In this document: piece by piece, positions 21,843 through 33,500 of the stretch
How positions within the stretch are numbered: the stretch's first letter is position 1
Layout: each line of letters opens with the position of its first letter
DNA from: Triglochin maritima
Lineage: Eukaryota > Streptophyta > Magnoliopsida > Alismatales > Juncaginaceae
Length of the DNA stretch: 64,000 nucleotides
Assembly (NCBI GenBank): GCA_963682175.1
Contig: OY821792.1
Coordinates: forward strand, 30,750,652-30,814,651
Direction: 5' to 3'
The notes under the pieces: model-generated
Databases searched by the model: none
What the model saw: the letters and a program-made list of their open reading frames with translations, nothing else
Told to the model about the DNA's origin: nothing
Translations under genes and position numbers: made by a program

Positions 21843-22921
21843 TCTTAGCGAGGTGGTTGTTAGGTGACGACATGTATTTTGTTTTAGCAGATTGTTGTTT
21901 GATGCATGTCTTTGTGCTTCATTTGAGAGTAAATAAGAAGCCTTTTTGGGGAACAAATTGATAGGAATGCTTTTGTGTCTTCGAATTGTATTGCAAAAAT
22001 AAAGAAAAGTTCATGAACTCGGTAACTCTTAACGTTACTTTTGAAGATGCCTAACAATAGTTCAGCATATTTGGATTTTTTTTTTTTTAAAACATGAAGG
22101 AACATTTATTGCTTTAGTTGTTGTTGTTTTTTGAAAATAAGAAAAAAATCATTAATAAAGACAGTGTACTAACACACGTTACCAAATAGTACAATACGAT
22201 CAGATAAATACTCAACAAACATAAAAACAATAGATACGATGCTGATCACAAGGAGAATACTGAATTTCTTCTTACAATGTTGTTTTTATTTGACCATCTA
22301 AATGTTGGTCAATCCCACGTCAAACTCCAAATTTACAAGTGAAAAAACAAACAAACAAACAAGCAAGCACAATCATTAATGCGTGGTAGATTCTGAATCT
22401 CTTTTGTATTGTATTTTGTCGGGGGAAAAAGCCCATGAGATGTGATCATGTGAATATGTGAACGATGCGTGTTATGTTATCCTCCGCCAATCCTTCTCAA
22501 TCATGAACAGAAGGCGGCTTTCACAGCTATGCTTCGCTACATGTCTTCGAACGCCGACAAATATCTTAATGTCTTCAGGAAAAAAACAGACGGCGATATT
22601 GTGAAAAGAGTGACGCCAGCAAAAGACAGTTCAAATATGTCAAATAATTAAAATATGCAAATTGAAGTTGGAAAAAGATACTGGAGATGACCTCACATCG
22701 TATCTATTATCTACGCATAATAACATAAAGAAAAATCGTTAATGGTCGCAGTGCATCGGGATGTATTTTACGTGGTCAATCCAATTAACAAAAATCACAT
22801 ATTTTTTATTATCAAAGATCAATTAAATCATATATTATTTATTTATTTTGTATCACATCACGCATACGTTAAATTATGCAACTTTTAGTTTTCACCATAT
22901 ATGTTTCCTCAAAACCTTTCA
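21843..22921. other. 3' flank of the ALD1-type gene and intergenic DNA
   Basis: It contains the 3' UTR of the aminotransferase gene (AATAAA-like signals, for example near 21999) and AT-rich DNA. No gene was recognised. Confidence 0.5.
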
Positions 22922-23290
22922 TTATTTCCCAAAACTCAATGTAGCAGTTGGAGGATGACGACGAGTTTTGGTGGAGGGAGATGAATTTGCCATCATTTTC
23001 TCCCGACACAAAGACTCGTCGCGGCCTTTGACGAGGTTGAGGTCGCAATCCACCTCATTAGTGTTGTCAACGAAGAGGTCGAGGACGGGGTGTGAGGCGA
23101 GAGGGATGTCGAGGGAGACGACGTGATAGTGAGTCTTGAGGGAGGTGTGGACACCGACGACGTTGGTAAGGACGTCACCGTGAAGTTGGTTGGCGAGGAG
23201 GAAGTGGTCAGCGGTGGAGCATGTCCCGATGCCGAGGACCATGTTAGATCTTATGAACTCCATGACGCACAGTGGGCGACGAGATGCTTG
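22922..23290 (-). pseudogene. Ribose-5-phosphate isomerase A pseudogene fragment
   Basis: The minus strand reads VLGIGTCSTADHF, LTNVVGVHTSLKTH, SLDIPLASHPVLDLFVDNTN, EVDCDLNLVKGRDESLCREK: the N-terminal third of plant RpiA, without introns. The family needs GTGST for phosphate binding and DGADEVD in the active site. Here these are GTCST and VDNTNEVD, so key residues are lost. Near 22985 the frame shifts, since KLVV from the next family block appears in another frame. The rest of the gene is absent. An intronless fragment fits either a decayed copy of the intronless cytosolic RPI type or a retrocopy. No function is expected. Confidence 0.75.
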
Positions 23291-23487
23291 CGGTCGCCCT
23301 AAGAGGGAAGGGGGGAGTGGAGAGGAGGGGGAGGTGGAGGGGTTGGGAGGGTTTGAAGTAGAGGAAAAAGATGATATGAGATAATATAGTCATTGCATTC
23401 ATTCTTTTTAAATGGTCATCCTTTTTTAATGTTCATCCTTTGGAATGGAAGGAGGGGAAGGGAGAGTGTAGGGGAGGACAAACGTAT

Positions 23488-23800
23488 AAGATAAAAAAAG
23501 ACAAACTTATATATTCAAAAGAACAAACACAACTTAAAAAATGACAAACACATATGTCTAAAAAGACAAACTCATGTGATAAAAAGGACAAATTCATATA
23601 TTAAAAAAGACAAACACAGATGATAAAAAAACTCATATATTAAAAATGACAAACTCATAGCTTAAAAAAACAAACACATATGGTGAAAATGACAAACCCA
23701 TATATTAAAAAAGACAAACACATATGATAAAAAATACAAACTCATATATTAAAAATGACAAACTCATATGTTTAAAAGGACAAACGCATGTTGTAAGGTT
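23488..23800. repeat. 22-bp minisatellite, about 14 degenerate units
   Basis: The unit resembles AAAAAAGACAAACTCATATATT with alternating CTCATATATTA and CACATATGATA halves, giving a partial 44-bp higher order. It is followed to about 23970 by looser repeats of TTGCATGGAGAAACCAAAT. Confidence 0.75.
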
Positions 23801-24104
23801 TTTTCGTTTTACATGAACTCTTCATTTTACATTTGTATCTGAAGGTTGCATAGGGAAATCAAAAGTTACATTGAAAAAATAAAGATTGCATGGAGAAACC
23901 AAATATTGTATGTGGAAACCAAATGTTGCATTGAGGAAGTAATATTACACGAAGAAAGTAACGATTGCATGTGACACAAAATAAATAAACATGTTATTTA
24001 ATTAATTTCAGAAAGTAAAAAAACATTTGACTTCTAACTGGACTACTGACTCGACTGATCACGTTCGGTGCGTCCAAGACGCTGCGGTCGTGTATAACGA
24101 CCAT

Positions 24105-24107
<3 letters not shown>

Positions 24108-24182
<75 letters not shown>
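24108..24182. repeat. (AT)37 microsatellite
   Basis: About 75 bp of pure AT dinucleotide. The Tyr-Ile reading frames on both strands are artefacts of it. Confidence 0.95.
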
Positions 24183-24183
<1 letters not shown>

Positions 24184-24469
24184 TTGCTTTTAAGCAACAC
24201 TTACAAGTTAATCTAACGTTAATCCACATTGTTATAGTTATGGGTCAGTGGGTCCATTTGGCCTAATTCCTTATTGTTAGATTTGTTGGAAGTCACTAAT
24301 TTTATTATCCGACAGAAATTTTATTTAACTAAGTTTTGTTAAATTTTTATAAGATTTTATGAAAATGTCGGCTACGGTTTGAAATTAATCGTAAATTTGG
24401 TATCATTTTCATTGACCTTTTGTACTTAAATTAATTTGTCCCTTTCTTCGTTCTTAAGGACCAATGTCA

Positions 24470-24870
24470 TCGTTAACAACGTTCGGACGTCCTATTTTCT
24501 CTCTCAGCCACTTCAACTTTTCTCTTTACTACGTTAGCACAAACCAAGTCCTTCAAATTTTCCTTAACCGTACCAGAAACAACTCAAACGTCCTATATTT
24601 TTTCCCCTCTACGTCATTTGGGAATCAATTCTAGGTAAAACACACAAAAAATATTAAAAAATAGGAACAAATAAAAAAATGTTTTCGCTTTTTTGAAAAA
24701 CGATTTAAAATAATTATTAACATATTTAAATATATTTTTATATTAAAAAATCAGTAAAGAATGACCCCCACCCACCCACCCGAGCGGTGGATGTAGCAAA
24801 AACCAAGCTGATGTGTCGGGTGGTTGGTTCATTCGCCCGGAAATTAGAATTAAAAAAATATATACTTTTT
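24470..24870. mobile_element. Non-autonomous dispersed repeat, copy 2
   Basis: The blocks follow the same order as 18600-19130: CT-rich leader, ACCGTACCAGAAACAAC, CTACGTCATTTGGGAATCAA, an A-rich tract, CCCACCCACCCACCCGAGCG, and a GC-rich tail. Termini are not defined. Confidence 0.4.
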
Positions 24871-26860
24871 ATTTAATCATTAGTCTTTATTAATTTAAAC
24901 TTTTAAAGGATGGTCTAACGTCACGTGCGTCCAAACAAGAAAACTGATAAAAAATGATTACAAAGCAACAATATGGCCTATAAATTATTTTTCTACTATC
25001 CGTGTAATTTCCTTAGGTGGTAAGAAATCATATTCTAAACAAGGAATTTCTACAGAGATAGTGTTACTTAAACTCCAACTTGCAATAATATCAAATATAT
25101 TTCAAGCGTTGGCATACATCAGGGATATGTTTAACGTTGATGAAGTAATTATCCTGCCAGTAATTGCTTCAAATGGAGAGGACAAAAAAAGGAACACATT
25201 TCAAACTTTAGATATTTAAATCAAGCCAATTGTACAACTGCTCCATGTGCTGTCGTGTTGATTGAAGACATTTATTAATGTTTCGCAATCGTTCTAACGT
25301 GGCCAATAATAGGAAACTGTAATGGTTCTACGACAACATTAATACAAATAATTAGTTTCTTACATGTGCAAACCAGAATAAGTGCTCTGTTAATTAAGTA
25401 AAAAACTGTTTTATTTGCTCGGAAGAAATATTGGAATATTTTCGAAACAGGTACTAGTCATGACGTCACGAAGTTGTTTTGTTATTCGTTGGAAAATCTT
25501 CGCCAGGTTGGTATTTTTCTTGAAAAAGTTTGATATGGAAATTATATAATTTGGAATTAATGTTGGATTAAGATGTTCTTATTAGTTGTCTTACTTTGCT
25601 CTGTCGGCGGAGAGGGCTTGTAGTGCGAAAACCGTTTGCGTTATTTGCATAAGAGTACCGATTGTATTGAGAATTTTCATTTCCTAACCACTGCTTTGGC
25701 GTTGGCCATTTTATCTTACTTGTTATTTGGTTACAGACTTGCAACAAGTAAAAATAAAAACGAGAAATTTGCTCATTAACTTCTACAACATTGTGAAGTG
25801 TAATTTTTCAATGATGATCACAAATATACGTGACATTATTTGATAGACCATAGAAGATGAATCTTTAAAATATGAAGACTAAATCTTCAGAGGACAAATT
25901 GAATGTAATTCTTTAAAATTAGAGAATTTTCAAATCACCTTTGCAATTATTTGCATCACTTTGCAAAGAGACAAAGCTTGCATAGTACTAACTAATAACT
26001 TATGGGCTAACAGATCACATTTTGTCAAGTATCTTACAACAAGACTCTAGAAAGTCAAAGGTATTGAAGCAATGACTACAATGACTCATCATAGCATTCT
26101 AAAAACACCTCATCGAAAGTATTCATTTTCATTGATACCACACCGATCCAAAAATGTAAACAAAAACTGTTACTAGAAATGAAAAATGCATGAACAAAAT
26201 TGTCATGTTGCCTCTTGGGAGTAATTCCTCCGTTCAAACGTCCTGCACTGTTACGAGAAATCTATAACCAAACATACCGCAACAAATCAACAACCAAATC
26301 TCAAACCGATTAAAGAATCACGGCTACAAATCCTCGACAACCAACAACCTCCGCGATTCTATTGTCTATCAATCTTGGTGGGCTACCTTCTCAAGCAAGT
26401 TAAAATACTTCGTTTTCTTACATTTGGAAATGTAGGAACAACAAAATCTTCAAATACTACTAACATCCTTTCTACTACTCAGAATATCATTTCAAATGTT
26501 GCACAATGGTCAATGCACCTGGTTTGTTCCAATAATTTTGTTGATATCCTTATTGATTTTGCAACGTAAAATTACACTTAATGTAAAACTAATGAGCTTA
26601 TGTGTTTACGTAAGATATTCTATTAATAAAATCATTAATAAGAAAATAGATTAACCATACCCAACCACCGAACTATACCAATGTGTGCATGACCATCTAC
26701 ATACACTTATTGGTCTCGGTTCTCATGCCGTCCACCATCCGGACGCATTCGTAAATCGCAACAAGGGACGAACTTTACTCAAATTACTCCGAAGCATAGG
26801 CACAAGTAAACTACTGAAAAGAAAAAGCAAAAAACTCGGTCCCTCGACTCAGTCCTGCCG
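24871..26860. other. AT-rich intergenic DNA upstream of the CSI1-type gene
   Basis: No coding exon, RNA gene or clear repeat was seen. The last few hundred bases are the presumed promoter of the next gene. Confidence 0.45.
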
Positions 26861-27140
26861 TCTCCCTCTTCTTCGGCAGTTAATATCGACCCGGAGAGGA
26901 GAGAGAGAGAAGAGAGAGAGAGTTCCCAAACCCACACTCCCACTCTCTCTCTCTCCAAACCTCCCCCCTCTCTCCCTCCAAAAGTCCACCCAAAACCCTC
27001 CGATTCGCGCCGATCTAATCGGGGGAATCCACCGCAACACCTCGATTCGCTTCTCTCCTCTATTCCCAGGTCGCGGTTTCGATTTCGTTGGAATCTGTGC
27101 GAATTCCGCGCGATTCGCTCCCGGAGTGGGTGATTAGGTC
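26860..27140 (+). promoter_or_regulatory. CT/GA-rich 5' leader exon of the CSI1-type gene (probable)
   Basis: A pyrimidine-rich leader with GAGAGA and CTCTCT tracts (26890-26970) precedes GC-rich sequence. The intron that follows ends at the TTGTTGTGCAG acceptor (27460-27470). The exact transcription start and first donor are not decidable here. The open frame across it has no coding character. Confidence 0.4.
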
Positions 27141-27551
27141 GGGATTTTTAGGTCGAGTGTGATTTTTGGGTGCAATGTGTTGGATTCGCCGTTTCTGGAG
27201 CTAATTTGTGACGTTGGAATCTTTTTTTGGCAATCTGTTTTCGTTTTGAGCTCTGAAATGTGTGATTTGCTTTGAATTTTTCAGTGAAGTTTTTTTTTTT
27301 TGATTTTTTGTGTGATTTTTAATGGAATGTTTGTGAACAAGCAGTGGCATGTATGGAGCTGTTTGATGAGTTTGAATTGTCAACTAGGAAGTATTTCGTT
27401 GAAGTTGGGATCCAGATCTGGAGCTTGACTTTGTGCTAAGGTAGAGTGTTTTGTTGATTTTGTTGTGCAGGTTTTGCGGATTTGGATATCGCGAGGACCT
27501 CACTCTCGGGCTTTCTCGGATTGGTTGATCGTCTAGTCGTCATTAGCAAAG

Positions 27552-30500
27552 CTGGCGGCGGCACTGGCATGGGGCTTTGCTGGAAACAGCGGTAGCCATG
27601 GTGCTGCCAATCTGGTAATATGCTCTTAACTGTTGATTTCTTTTTACGAGATAAAGATTTACCAAATTAAAATGGCCCTATAAACCGTCTTGACACGGAA
27701 CGGAAGCGAGTGACCGGGATCGGGCTCCAGCCGGCGAGATAAGATCCGGAATACCGTAAAAGATCTTGGAATCCACCAAGAAGGAGATTACTCCAATTTT
27801 AGGGCAAAGCAAAAAACCATATTTTCATTCATTCTTCCCAAATATAAAGACGTTTTCAAAACTAAGTATTTGCAAAAAAATCCTACAGTATGCTAAAATA
27901 CCATCACTAGATACTACTTAAGTCAAAACAATACTAGCTCTAAAATAATTTGATCCCACTTGGTGTACTGCATCACGTCTGCATTTCTTATTTATTGTGA
28001 AATGGGAGATGATCGACTTAGCATCGAATTGATGGGTGAAGGTCAAAATTCTTAGGCACTGGCATGTATAGCCCATTAATTCTTAGCTCAATTTTTTTTT
28101 GATAGGTTCTTAGCTCAAAATTTTAAAGGGGAAAAAGATCACGGTGGATCCAAATAAGAAAATAATTCTTAGGTCGAAATGCTGTTTTGTGATATTAAGC
28201 ACTCAAAGCGCTCACTCATCAAATCGTTCATGGTATTGACAAATATTTTGAACTCTAGCTATATAAATTCCTATTTACTTGTTTTTTGGTCGTAGGAGCG
28301 AAACAAGGATCCTAAGATTCAGTTGGATCCTCCATCTCCTCGCTCAGGAATGAAAGGCTCAAGGTTGGTTTTAAATTACTATTACCTTTTGCACACATTC
28401 TTACTTGTTTACACTTGAAAATAATGGTTGCATTGGTATAGTATTGTATTCCTCCAAGGTTACATGGTATTTCTGATGCATGTTTTTAGGGATAATATGG
28501 TTGTATTCATTCTGTATTATGTGAGTTCTCAGTTCTATAATACAATTACAGTAGTTTACATCTCTAGATGGTTGTGAGCCTATAAGAGGAAAAAGCTAAC
28601 AAAAGATAACTGCATTTGTTGGTGGTTCATGTGTTAGAAACTCTGAATGCAACCCACAGAAGACCCCTACAGCCCGACCAGCTGGGTACCACAATCATTG
28701 CAACAAATATCACATACAGATTGATAGAAAGAACCACATATAGGGTTTTATTCATCAAAATGTGGTTAATCAAATGGGCTATGCATGGGACATTGTTATG
28801 GTAGTCCTTTTGTGGGCCCTTGTCTGATGTCAACTATTGTGAATTAATAATATGATTTTGATGAATTTTCTTCGAAAGAAAGGGTAACTACAGAGTATTG
28901 ATTGTTTGAACACGATCAATTATGTGCTTGTGAAAAAAGATTTTACTTTCAAAGAAAACACAAACATGAGTAGTTTAACAGGTTATTGTGAAATGAGGTT
29001 TTTAGAAATAATAAAATAGTGATGTATGATAAGTGGTGCAAATGGAAGTTAGGATTTGTTAAATTGCTACAGTACTATGCACATGCTATTTCTACTATCT
29101 CCGAATTATTTTTCTGCAAGTGGCTATGTGATAGTTGTTAATGATTTAGTTCATAGTAAATGCTAAAGTTGTATAAAGTGCTCTGGGAAATTGTATGTTA
29201 ATGGTTGGAGTTTGTTGGATACACTTCAACTAAAATTGTATCTGTTTCCTGTTGGAAATTTTTTTCATCGAAACTTGTTGATATTGAAATGCGAGTCATA
29301 TTCAAGGTTGAAAGTTAATTTGGATTATCTGAACACACTTCAGAATTTCAAAGTAACTTATATCTATTTCAGGAATCATTCAAGCATGGATGATCCAGAT
29401 GGAACTCTCTCAAGTGTTGCTCATCTAATAGAGATGCTGCGAAGAAGTTCATCGACTACACAGGAAAAAGAGCTTTATTTGAAGCAGTTGCTGGATCTTA
29501 TTGACACTCGTGAAAATGCTTTTAGTGCCGTTGGATCTCACTCCCAAGCAGTTCCTTTGCTTGTTTCTCTTCTCCGATCAGGTTCACTTGGCATAAAAGT
29601 ACAGGCAGCTACTGTTTTGGGAACTCTTTGCAAGGAGAATGAGCTCAGAGTGAAAGTTTTACTAGGTGGTTGTATCCCTCCATTGCTAACCCTTCTAAAA
29701 TCAAATTCGTCTGAAAACCAACTAGCTGCAGCAAAAACTCTCTATGCTGTTTCCCAGGATGGGGCCAGGGATCATGTTGGATCAAAAATTTTCTCTACTG
29801 AGGGTGTTGTACCTGTTTTATGGGAACAGCTAGAGAAGGGTGTAAAAACTGGAAGTTCAGTTGATGGCTTGCTCACAGGCACACTGAAAAACCTGTCTAA
29901 CAGCACAGAAGGTTTCTGGTTTGCTAGTGCAAAATCTAGGGGTGCGGATATACTTATCAAGCTGCTTTCAATTGGGGAGTCAGGCACACTGGCTAACGTG
30001 TGCTCTCTTCTTGCATCCCTGATGATGGAAGATGCATCTGTTTGTTCAAGTGTTTTGGCTGCATCAGCTACAAAAAAACTTCTGAAGCTATTAGGGCCTG
30101 ATAATGAAGCTTCTGTCAGAGCTGAAGCTGCTGGTGCACTCAAATCTCTTTCTGCTCAATGTAAGGAAGCAAGGCGGGATATAGCTACCTCCAATGGAAT
30201 CCCTGCTTTGATAAATGCCACTATTGCTCCATCAAAAGAATTTATGCAAGGGGAGTATGGTCAAGCACTGCAAGAGAATGCAATGTGTGCCTTAGCTAAC
30301 ATATCGGGTGGATTATCATATGTTATCTCAAGCCTTGGTGAAAGCCTTGAATCGTGCACTTCCACAACTCAAATTGCTGATACATTGGGTGCCCTAGCAT
30401 CAGCTCTGATGATTTATAATAGTAAAGCAGAATCAGCCCGAGCATCTGACCCACTGGTTATTGAACAGATACTGGTTAAGCAATTCAAACCGGCCCTGCC

Positions 30501-33500
30501 CCTTCTTGTACAGGAGCGTATCATTGAAGCACTTGCCAGCTTGTATGGAAATGTGATTTTAGCAAAAGATCTTGTCAATTCAGAGGCAAAACGTTTGCTT
30601 GTTGGTTTAATCACCATGGCAACCAATGAGGTGCATCATGATCTCATACGTTCTCTTCTCATTCTCTGCAAGGATGAAAGTAGCATATGGCATGCACTAG
30701 AAGGCCGACAAGGAGTTCAACTTTTAATTTCTCTTCTTGGCCTTTCATCAGAACAACAACAGGAAAATGCTGTTGCATTGCTTCGTCTATTATCTGATGA
30801 AAACGATGAAAGTAAATGGGCCCTTACTGCTGCTGGAGGCATACCACCACTTGTCCAGATTTTGGAAACTGGTTCAGCAAAGGCCAAAGAAGATTCTGCA
30901 ACAATCCTTGGAAACCTCTGCAACCACAGTGAAGATATAAGAGAGTGTGTTCAAAGTGCTGATGCAGTTCCTGCTTTGTTATGGCTTTTGAAAAATGGAA
31001 GTGATAACGGGAAGGACATTGCTGCGAAAACCTTGAATCATTTTATCCACAGGTCTGATACAGGAACTATCAGCCAACTCTCAGCCTTGTTAACCAGCGA
31101 CCTACCTGAGTCCAAGGTTTATGTTCTGGATGCTCTTAGGAGTTTGCTTTCTGTAGCTCCACTCAATGATTTGTTGCATGAAGGGAAGGCTGCAAATGAT
31201 GCTATTGAAACAATGATTAAGGTTCTTGGTGCAGTAAAGGATGAGTCTAGAGCTAAGGCAGCATCAGCTCTTGCAGGACTATTTCACTGCCGGAAGGATT
31301 TAAGAGAAACTTATGTTGCTGCAAGAGCTCTGCCCTCGGTCATGAAGTTGCTTACTATGGAGTCCGATAAGATCATAATGGAGGCTTCTAGTTGTCTTGC
31401 TGCCATTTTTCTTTCAATCAAGCAAAATAAAGAAGTTGCTGTTGTTGCCAAGGATGCTTTAGCTCCCCTAGTTCAGCATGTTAAATCCTCAGATCTAGAA
31501 GTTTCTGAGCAGGCAACAAGAGCCTTGGCAAATCTTTTTTTAGACCCTGAAGTCACACAGCAAGCATACCCTGAAGATATTATTATGCCATTTACTAGGG
31601 TATTGCGTGATGGCACAGTTGATGGAAGAATTCATGCTTCAGCTGCTATTGCTCGACTTCTTCAGTGTTTTTCTACTGATGCTACATTGTTGGACAGTGT
31701 AAATCGTGCTGGAACTGTTCTTGCACTTATATCTCTTCTTGATTCTGCATGTACTGAAGCTTCTGCTACTTCTGAAGTTTTAGATGCTCTATTGATGCTA
31801 TCAAGGTCAAGACAAATAACTGGACAGACAAAACCTCCATGGACGACTCTTATCGAGTATCCCTCTACCATTACACCACTTGTCTCATGTCTTGCTAATG
31901 GAACAAGCATTTTGCAGGACAAAACCATAGAAATCTTGTCAAAGCTTTGTCATGACCAGCCTTTGGTCCTCGGTGCTGCAGTTTGCGGAACTTCTGGATG
32001 TATTTTATCTGTTGCCAAGCGGGTAACCAGTACCAATTTAATTAAAGTCAAAGTTGGTGGAACTGCACTTCTCATTTGTGCTGCAAAAGAGCATCAAGAG
32101 AAAACCTTTGAGGTCTTGCATGAATCAAACATATGTACACAGCTTGTCTATGCTCTGGTTGGAATGATCCGTTACTTGAGTTCTTATGTTGGCTGCAAGG
32201 ACATTGAATGCAGTGAAACAATAAGCATCTATAGGAATAAAAAAGAGCAACAAGGGGAAAATGAATGTCCCACATCTGTAATCGCAGGGGTTGCTCTTCC
32301 TACATGGCTACTTTCCATGCTTGCTTGCCACAATGTCAAATGTAAAATTGCTGCCATGGATGCTGGAGCTATCAACGTCCTCACAGACAAGATATCTCAA
32401 CATATAACCACAGTAACACAGGTATCAGCTACTCCTGTAGTTTGTTCGTGTCGAGGATTATATATAACTCTTAAAACATTTTCCCATTTTGTTATATTTT
32501 TCTCTCGTATCTTAACGGGGTCCTTGATGCTATTGGATTTTTTGATGCATAACGTGGTCTAGATGTTTCCTTATTCACCTCATGATTTTCTTTTCATTTA
32601 TTTTTTACATGTAGAATATCTTCAAAGAAGATAATAGCACATGGGCTTGTGCTTTACTCCTGGCAGTTCTTTTCCAAGATGAAGATATCATACACTCAGA
32701 CGCGGCAGTGCAGTCCATTCCAGTATTAGTAAGTTTATTAAGGTTGGATGAATCAGCAAATCGATATTTTGCCGCCCAAGCAATGTGTAGTCTTGTGTGT
32801 TTCGGAAGCAGAGAAACACTTGTATCTGTTGCCAATTCAGGGGCAGCCGGGGGATTTTTTCCTTTACTTGGTTGTGCCGAATCCGATGTATCCGATCTTC
32901 TAGAACTGGCGGAAGAATTTTCATTGGTGCTAAATCCGGAACATGTGGCACTGGAGAGGTTGTTTAGGATTGAGGAAATTAGGGTTGATTCTACAACTCA
33001 AAAAGCAATTCCTGCTCTTGTTGATCTACTCAGACCAATGCCTGACAGGCCTGGTGCACCTTTCCTGGCATTAAGGCTTCTGACTCAGCTAGCAGTAGAT
33101 TGTCATGAAAACAAGCTTGTCATGGTGGAAGCAGGAGCTCTTGAATCATTAACTAAGTATCTCTCTCTGGGCCCACAAGATGCCATAGAGGAAGCAACTG
33201 CTGATCTTCTAGGTGTTCTGTTTGATAGCGATGAAATACGAAGACATGAAGCTGCTTTTGGTGCAGTCAGCCAACTTGTAGCAGTCTTACGGCTTGGTGG
33301 AAGAAGCTCCAGATACAGTGCAGCTAAAGCTCTAGAGTGCTTATTTTCATCAGAACATATCAGGAACTGTGAATCGGCTAGGCAAGCTGTGCGACCTCTT
33401 GTTGAGATCCTGAATACAGGCCAAGAGCGTGAGCAGCATGCCTCTATTTCCGCACTTGTTAAATTATCATGTGAAAACCCTTCTAGAGCTCTTACCATTG

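Noticed and set aside
24027..24266. Open frames with long Tyr-Ile repeats on both strands
   Set aside because: They are direct translations of the (AT)37 microsatellite.
26685..27137. 150-codon frame upstream of the CSI1-type gene
   Set aside because: It runs through the CT/GA-rich leader and a splice donor region, is low in complexity and matches no family.
29191..29372. Frame start at 29191 as the start of the CSI1-type protein
   Set aside because: The first 60 residues are intron sequence before the CTATTTCAG acceptor at 29372; the conserved N-terminus continues from exons at 27552 and 28296.
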